Shown: in pieces, positions 38,522 through 42,673 of the stretch
How positions within the stretch are numbered: position 1 is the first letter of the stretch
How the letters are laid out: each line of letters begins with the position of its first letter
Source: Nonomuraea typhae
GTDB lineage: Bacteria; Actinomycetota; Actinomycetes; Streptosporangiales; Streptosporangiaceae
Assembly: GCF_009760925.1 (NCBI RefSeq)
Contig: NZ_VRLV01000024.1
Span: forward strand, 95,440-138,112
Direction of reading: 5' to 3'
DNA: 42,673 nucleotides
The notes under the pieces: model-generated
Seen by the model: only the letters and a program-made list of their open reading frames with translations
The model's database searches: none
What the model was told of the DNA's origin: nothing
Translations under genes and position numbers: made by a program

Positions 38522-38943
38522 ATCTCGTCCGGCTCCTGAGACACCGCGAGGCCCAGAGCAGCGAGGACGTCGGGCTTCCTGGGCTGCCCCGACGCCTTTT
38601 TCACGATTTTTCCAGCTTTGTCCAGGATCAGCACCGTGGGGGTGCGCAGAATGTCCAGGCGGCGTACCAGATCCAGCCGGGACTCCGCGTCGATCTCCAC
38701 ATGGGCCACGCCCGGCACCAGCTCCGCCACCTCGGCCAGGATCCGCCGCGTCGCCCGGCACGGCTGGCAGAACGCCGTCGAGAACTGCACCAGCGTCGCC
38801 CGCTCCCCCAGCTCCCCGCCCAGGTCCGCCGCGGCCAACGTCTCGGCGGCGGTTTCGCGCATCCTTCCGTCCCGGCGCAGCCGTACCACCCCGATCCCCA
38901 AACCCAGCGCCAGCGTGGCGAGCGCCACCCACAAACCAGTCAT
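38518..38943 (-). CDS. Membrane-anchored thioredoxin-like protein (ThiX-like)
   Basis: 141 residues: N-terminal TM anchor (3-20), then a thioredoxin fold with CQPC (Cys59, Cys62) in LVQFSTAFCQPCRATR and cis-Pro in LRTPTVLIL. The active site probably faces the cytoplasm, since basic residues follow the anchor. The order with rhodanese/SseC matches M. tuberculosis Rv0816c (thiX). Likely reduces sulfur carriers. Confidence 0.87.
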   Translation of the reverse strand: MTGLWVALATLALGLGIGVVRLRRDGRMRETAAETLAAADLGGELGERATLVQFSTAFCQPCRATRRILAEVAELVPGVAHVEIDAESRLDLVRRLDILRTPTVLILDKAGKIVKKASGQPRKPDVLAALGLAVSQEPDEM

Positions 38944-38981
38944 CGCTCAAGCGCAACCACGGCAGGGCCCCGCTTCTTCCC

Positions 38982-39806
38982 TCAAGCCGGCACCGCCTTC
39001 ACCAGCAGCCTGCCGTCCTGGTCGACGACCTGGATGGAACGGATCTCCGCCGGCTTCAGCTTCGTCTCGGCCCGGAAGACCGGCGGCGTCTCGTAGTTCT
39101 CCCGGCTGACCTCCCAGCTGCCGACCGGCTCCCGCTTGCCGTCGGAGTCCACGACGAGCAGGCGGCACGTGGTGCCGATCGGGACACCGGACACCTCGAC
39201 GTTCAGATCCGTGCCGTTCTCGCCGGGCATCGCCATGACCTCGGCCTTGACCTGCTTCAGAGTGCCCGCGAACTTCTTGCCCGCGGCCAGGCTCAGCGTC
39301 GCCGCGCTCTCGGTGGGAGACGCCTTCGGCTTCATGCTGCGCTCGGGCATCGGCGTGGTCGCATCGCTGTACGCGCTCGTGCTCTGATCTCTGGTGTCGG
39401 GTGCGGCAGCGGCGGCGGGATCCTCGTGCTGAGCCGACTCGGCCTTGCCCGCCGGCGCGGCGGCCGTGCTGTTGCCACCACCACCCGTCGTGTTGGTCCA
39501 GAACGTGCCGCCGACGGCCAGCACCGCGGCCGAGGCGGCCACGACCAGGAAGACACGCCCGCGCCTGCTGCGCTTGGCACGGTCGTTCAGCAGCCGCTCA
39601 AGCACCCGGCGAGGGGGGCTGACGACCAGCTCCACATCACGCTCGGAAACCTTGCCCAGGAACGCGCTCACACCCTCCAGTTCCAGCAGCTCGGCGCCGC
39701 ACACCTCACAGGTGGCCAGATGCGTGTCGACCTCCAGCGCCTCTTCCGGGTCGAGCGCGCCCAGCGCGTGCGCACCCAGCGAGAGCCGTACCTCCTCACA
39801 CGTCAT
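38982..39806 (-). CDS. Transmembrane anti-sigma factor (zinc-finger type)
   Basis: 274 residues from the ATG at 39806, overlapping the sigma stop by one base (TGATG). N-terminal anti-sigma zinc domain with HLATCEVC (HxxxCxxC), a TM helix at about 86-104, then a Ser/Thr/Ala-rich linker and an extracytoplasmic anti-sigma-K-like domain (VEVSGVPIGTTCRLLVVDSD, VGSWEV). Holds the cognate ECF factor at the membrane. Confidence 0.9.
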   Translation of the reverse strand: MTCEEVRLSLGAHALGALDPEEALEVDTHLATCEVCGAELLELEGVSAFLGKVSERDVELVVSPPRRVLERLLNDRAKRSRRGRVFLVVAASAAVLAVGGTFWTNTTGGGGNSTAAAPAGKAESAQHEDPAAAAAPDTRDQSTSAYSDATTPMPERSMKPKASPTESAATLSLAAGKKFAGTLKQVKAEVMAMPGENGTDLNVEVSGVPIGTTCRLLVVDSDGKREPVGSWEVSRENYETPPVFRAETKLKPAEIRSIQVVDQDGRLLVKAVPA

Positions 39807-40372
39807 CACGGCGCCAACCCCCGCTCTTCCAGCGCCAGCTTGAGCGCCCGCAACGCGTAGTAGGTACGGGACTTGACCGTGCCCGGCGGGATGCCGAGCG
39901 TGGCCGATGCCTCCTTCACCGATTTCCCCCGGTAGTAGACCTCCATCAGCACCTCACGGTGCTCGGGCCGCAGCGCCGCCAGCGCCTCGGCCACCGCCCA
40001 CGACTCGACCGCCTTCTCCAGCTCGTCGTCGGCCGGGATCACGGCCAGCGCCTCGTCACCCGTCTCCGGCGGCCGGGCCCTCCTCGCCCGGTGCTGATCG
40101 ACGACGAGATTACGGGCCACCGTGAACAGCCACGCGCGAATCGGACGCCCGGACAACGCGTCGGGATGCCGCCAAGCTCTCAGCAGCGTCTCCTGCACGA
40201 CATCCTCCGCCCGGCCGGAATCTCCGGTTAGTCGCAATACGTAGCCATAAAGGGGCCCGGCGTGCTCGTCGAAGAGGGTGCGAACAAGCTCCTCATCGGC
40301 GGTGCCAGCTGGACTCACACCCTCATCACGTACGGCACGGCCAGGCGGTTCACCCGCGGTTTCGTCATCCAC
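39806..40372 (-). CDS. ECF sigma factor of the sigma/anti-sigma pair
   Basis: 188 residues from the GTG at 40372 (AAGGAAGC seven bases upstream). Region 2: LFDEHAGPLYGYVLRLTGDS, AEDVVQETLLRAWRHP. Region 4: LRPEHREVLMEVYYRGKSVK, EASATLGIPPGTVKSRTYYA. Resembles the SigL/SigK group. Coupled to its anti-sigma gene; the extracytoplasmic signal is unknown. Confidence 0.9.
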   Translation of the reverse strand: MDDETAGEPPGRAVRDEGVSPAGTADEELVRTLFDEHAGPLYGYVLRLTGDSGRAEDVVQETLLRAWRHPDALSGRPIRAWLFTVARNLVVDQHRARRARPPETGDEALAVIPADDELEKAVESWAVAEALAALRPEHREVLMEVYYRGKSVKEASATLGIPPGTVKSRTYYALRALKLALEERGLAP

Positions 40373-40414
40373 GGAGCTGCTTCCTTCTTTCCCAAGGGCC
40401 TGTCCCGACCCCTT

Positions 40415-40486
40415 ACAGGGGGCCCGGCTCAGCCCCGGAGCGGGACGTTTCACAGGGGGCCCGGCTCAGCCCCGGAGCGGGACGTT
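40415..40486. repeat. Tandem 37-bp duplication of the LmeA-like gene's 3' end
   Basis: The 35-bp string starting ACAGGGGGCCCGGCTCAGCC and ending GAGCGGGACGTT occurs at 40415-40449 and 40452-40486, identical. The second copy includes the stop and last codons of the LmeA-like gene; the first is downstream of the stop. Confidence 0.9.
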
Positions 40487-41131
40487 CGCCCCCTCGGCCG
40501 AGAGCTCGAGTCCCCCGGGCACGCTCTTCACCCCAGTCACCTTCACGTCGAATGGAAGTTTGCCCTGGAACGGGATCGTGTAGGTGACGAACTGCGCAAG
40601 CTGACTGGGTACACCCTGGATTTTCTCCGCCACCAGCCTGATGCCGCCATCGCCCAGCTCGACCCTCAACTCCGCGCTGAACTTCACCCGGTTCCCGCCG
40701 AGCGGCACCTCACCGGAGGCGACCAGCCGCCTGCCGTTGCCGGAGATCTTCACCCCCTGGGGAGCGAACTTGTCGACGGTCGCCTTGGTCAGCATGCCCG
40801 TGACGGCCAGCCGTTCGGCACGGATGTCGGCGGTGTTCTGCAACACGTCGGCCAGCGGCGCCCGGACGTTGTAGGCGGCGCCGCGCAGGTTCCTGATCGA
40901 CACCCCGCCGACGGCCAGCGTGCCCAGGTCGAACCGGACCTCGGGATACTCGCCGGCCAGCGCCTGCGTCAGGAACGGGATCCCCTCGATCGTCACCGTG
41001 GGCGTGCCGGTGATGTCGGCGGCCGCCGCGATCCGGTTGGCCAGGTCACGCTGGACCCCCGCGACCGCGACCCGATCGACGGCGACCAGGAGAACGATCA
41101 GCACGATCAGGAAAATGACCAGCTTGCGCAT
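40466..41131 (-). CDS. DUF2993 lipid-binding protein (LmeA-like)
   Basis: 221 residues from the ATG at 41131 (GGGAG five bases upstream). N-terminal TM/signal anchor (RKLVIFLIVLIVLLVAVDRV), then DUF2993: IAAAADITGTPTVTIEGIPF, LTQALAGEYPEVRFDL, and VTYTIPFQGKLPFDVKVTGV. M. tuberculosis Rv0817c (LmeA) binds phospholipid and is needed for mannan elongation of lipomannan; it also lies next to the GlnR-like Rv0818. Probably periplasmic-side lipid carrier. Confidence 0.88.
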   Translation of the reverse strand: MRKLVIFLIVLIVLLVAVDRVAVAGVQRDLANRIAAAADITGTPTVTIEGIPFLTQALAGEYPEVRFDLGTLAVGGVSIRNLRGAAYNVRAPLADVLQNTADIRAERLAVTGMLTKATVDKFAPQGVKISGNGRRLVASGEVPLGGNRVKFSAELRVELGDGGIRLVAEKIQGVPSQLAQFVTYTIPFQGKLPFDVKVTGVKSVPGGLELSAEGANVPLRG

Positions 41132-41319
41132 CGGGCTCCCTCTGGCACGGTGGGCATTGAGCTTACCGACCATTTCCCGGAAAAATCGGCACATCACCGG
41201 CGCTGCCCTTTTCCCGCAACGGCACCCCGACTACCCCGTCACAGAAGCACCCGCACTCACCCGAGGCACTCCTCCAGTGGCTTGGCCTCTAGAGGCTTGG
41301 CCGCGGCAAATCGAGGCAC

Positions 41320-41571
41320 TCACCCGCCCGCGAATGGCGGCAGCACCTCAACCGTCACACCCTCACCCAGCACCACGTCCTCGTGAGCCCGCCGCCCCAC
41401 CGGATCCCCATCCACCAAGAACGACGACCGCCGCACCACCCTGGCCAGATCCTCACGCCCAGCTGTGATTTTGGCCATGAGTTCCCCAAGAGTCGCGGCC
41501 TCGAACGCCTCCTCCGCGACCCCTGCCGCGTCCTTGGCCGCCGCCCAATAACGAACCTTTCCCGTGGCCAT
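41320..41571 (-). CDS. MoaD/ThiS-family sulfur carrier protein
   Basis: 83 residues, beta-grasp fold ending FAGG with the C-terminal Gly-Gly that is adenylated and thiocarboxylated. VRYWAAAKDAAGV and LGEGVTVEVLPPFAGG are typical of MoaD. Delivers sulfur to molybdopterin or a related product; the sulfur operon close by fits. A short copy of its stop region (GCACTCACCCG) recurs at 41253-41263. Confidence 0.9.
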   Translation of the reverse strand: MATGKVRYWAAAKDAAGVAEEAFEAATLGELMAKITAGREDLARVVRRSSFLVDGDPVGRRAHEDVVLGEGVTVEVLPPFAGG

Positions 41572-41622
41572 AGGCTCCTCACCCTCGTGTTCCGACCATT
41601 GTGCGGCACCGTTAACACGTTC

Positions 41623-41716
41623 GTTTCACTGTTTCACCAGGTGGACGCTCCATGAACGCGAGATTCCCTTGGGTTATCCTCACGTACGGGACCTGGGCGA
41701 CGTAGCCCCCGGGTCC
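41623..41716 (+). promoter_or_regulatory. glnR upstream region: GTTTCAC repeats, -10 and hairpin
   Basis: GTTTCAC at 41623-41629 and 41631-41637 (GTGAAAC on the other strand, resembling GlnR GAAAC half-sites), with GTTAAC at 41611-41616. A -10-like TATCCT is at 41675-41680. GGACCTGGGC (41689-41698) pairs with GCCCCCGGGTCC (41705-41716) in a strong hairpin before the ribosome site. Autoregulation or attenuation is inference. Confidence 0.4.
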
Positions 41717-41738
41717 TTGCGTGTTTGAGGAGGCCGTG

Positions 41739-42434
41739 ATGAGCAACCTGCTCCTGCTGACCAACGCCCTCGAGCCGTCCGCCGAGGTGCTGCCGGCGCT
41801 GGGCCTGCTGCTTCACGCGGTCCGCGTCGCCCCCGCGGAGGCCAGCGCGCTCCTCGACGCCCCGCCGTCGGACGCCGTCATCGTCGACGCCCGCAGAGAA
41901 CTCGCCCACGCCAAAAGCCTGTGCCGCCTGATCCGCACCACAGGCATCGACGTCCCGCTCCTGGTCATCGTGACGGAAGGCGGCCTGGCCGCGATGACCG
42001 CAGAATGGGGCGTCGACGACGTCCTGCTCGACAGCGCCGGCCCCGCCGAGGTCGAGGCCCGCCTCCGTATGGCGACCGGCCGCCTCTCCCAGTCCTCCGC
42101 CGAGGACGTGCCCGACGAGATCCGCAGCGGCGACCTGTCCATCGACGAGGCCACCTACACCGCCCGCCTGCGCGGCCGCGTCCTGGACCTCACCTTCAAG
42201 GAGTTCGAACTCCTGAAGTACCTGGCCCAGCACCCCGGCCGCGTATTCACCCGAGCCCAACTCCTGCAGGAGGTATGGGGCTACGACTACTTCGGCGGCA
42301 CGAGAACGGTCGACGTCCACGTACGCCGCCTGCGCGCCAAGCTCGGAACCGAATACGAGTCGCTGATCGGCACCGTCCGCAACGTCGGCTACCGCTTCGT
42401 CCCAGAACGCGGCGACTCATCCCTCGTCTCCTAA
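41739..42434 (+). CDS. glnR: Global nitrogen regulator GlnR
   Basis: 231 residues from the ATG at 41739 (GAGGAGG upstream). N-terminal receiver-like domain starting MSNLLLLTNALEPSAEVLPA with Asp50; OmpR-type winged helix with LTFKEFELLKYLAQHPGRVF, TRAQLLQEVWGYDYFGGTRT and VDVHVRRLRAKLG. This matches Streptomyces GlnR closely as I recall it. GlnR is an orphan regulator lacking a normal phospho-pocket; it activates glnA, amtB and nas genes under nitrogen limitation. Confidence 0.95.
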   Translation: MSNLLLLTNALEPSAEVLPALGLLLHAVRVAPAEASALLDAPPSDAVIVDARRELAHAKSLCRLIRTTGIDVPLLVIVTEGGLAAMTAEWGVDDVLLDSAGPAEVEARLRMATGRLSQSSAEDVPDEIRSGDLSIDEATYTARLRGRVLDLTFKEFELLKYLAQHPGRVFTRAQLLQEVWGYDYFGGTRTVDVHVRRLRAKLGTEYESLIGTVRNVGYRFVPERGDSSLVS

Positions 42435-42557
42435 CACCAGCACCGCCGAGCAACCCCCAAGACCAGATCGTCAGTGAGGGAACGCTCGACTGTCCAACGG
42501 GCCAGAGCAAGCAGGCGCACGTCCGCCGCCAGCGCCTTGAGCAGGTCAATCGAGCTA
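42431..42557 (-). pseudogene. Possible gene fragment truncated by the IS element
   Basis: On the minus strand an open frame reads SIDLLKALAADVRLLALARW then TVERSLTDDLVLGVARRCWC and stops overlapping the glnR stop. It begins at the IS boundary with no start of its own. Family not recognised; the amphipathic, protein-like composition is the only support. Confidence 0.3.
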
Positions 42558-42673
42558 GGGCGTGTCCCGTGATCTTTGTTGGCGGTTTGGTGTAGATCAT
42601 CCGTGTGGATGATGAACGGCTGAAGCGTCATGATCTGACGGATGAGGAGTGGGCGCGGCTGGCGCCGCTGTTG
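42558..42673 (+). mobile_element. Left end of an IS element (IS5-like), truncated by the window
   Basis: GGGCGTGTCCCGTGATCTTT starts at 42558 directly after CTA, as in the terminal repeats of many actinobacterial IS5-family elements, and a transposase ORF starts 47 bp inside. The other end is beyond the window, so target duplication cannot be checked. Confidence 0.7.
42605..42673 (+). CDS. IS5/IS4-type transposase, N-terminal fragment
   Basis: GTG at 42605, 23 codons: MDDERLKRHDLTDEEWARLA then PLL to the window end. RHDLTDEEWARLAPLL is the standard start of IS5-family (DUF4096-type N-domain) transposases. The DDE domain is not in the window. Confidence 0.85.
   Translation, partial: MDDERLKRHDLTDEEWARLAPLL

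Noticed and set aside
1..42673. tRNA or rRNA genes
   Set aside because: No cloverleaf with the TTCGA arm or rRNA signature was recognised by eye; a tRNAscan run would settle it.

Overview
This is a high-GC actinobacterial chromosome segment. Family content and synteny suggest Streptosporangiales (Nonomuraea- or Streptosporangium-like); that assignment is inference. Genes are tightly packed, and many convergent pairs overlap at their stop codons. Several regulators and membrane-protein genes appear to be leaderless, with a TANNNT hexamer about 7 bp before the start codon.

1-8.3 kb: the 5' end of a macro-domain gene (minus) diverges from a BlaI/M56-protease pair. An XRE regulator, an HBHA-like protein and a DUF2516 membrane protein follow, matching M. 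tuberculosis Rv0474-Rv0475-Rv0476. Next are an SGNH hydrolase, an AlaX-type tRNA-editing protein, a DUF2975/XRE pair with a promoter-embedded double operator, a GntR-TetR fusion divergent from an FAD monooxygenase, and a small ATP-dependent DNA ligase.

8.3-15.2 kb: DUF2207 protein, SnoaL-tailed sigma factor and serine hydrolase in one coupled run; then a SenS/SenR-like two-component system divergent from an HbpS-like secreted heme-binding protein; then a 51-bp tandem repeat and an ankyrin lipoprotein.

15.2-22.1 kb: asparaginase, Dtd, YgfZ, a probable Nur nickel regulator, DUF2470, a nitrobindin-like protein, a DsrE protein, a TetR/quinone oxidoreductase pair and a uridine-kinase-like protein. 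22.1-22.95 kb is gene-poor, with one candidate 58-codon ORF.

22.95-33.6 kb: GatD/MurT (peptidoglycan amidation), then the most unusual locus. It holds a HerA-type ATPase with intact Walker motifs, a two-TM protein that looks like a VirD4/TraG coupling protein whose ATPase motifs are degenerate, three single-pass proteins with extracytoplasmic domains, and an approximately eight-TM protein. No relaxase, integrase or nuclease is visible. It looks like a chromosomal membrane translocation or envelope machine of unknown function.

33.6-42.7 kb: BenE transporter and XRE-cupin regulator; an ECF sigma factor coupled to an Ogt protein carrying an Ada-type zinc domain at its C-terminus; a sulfur operon (leader peptide, DUF4395, CysA-type rhodanese, SseC/DUF1416); thioredoxin; sigma/anti-sigma pair; LmeA-like protein; MoaD-like protein; GlnR. 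This order resembles M. tuberculosis Rv0814c-Rv0818. The window ends inside an IS element.

A recurring oddity is short tandem duplication of the 3' end of a gene, stop codon included, just downstream of the gene (ygfZ, DUF2470, the LmeA-like gene, weakly the MoaD gene).
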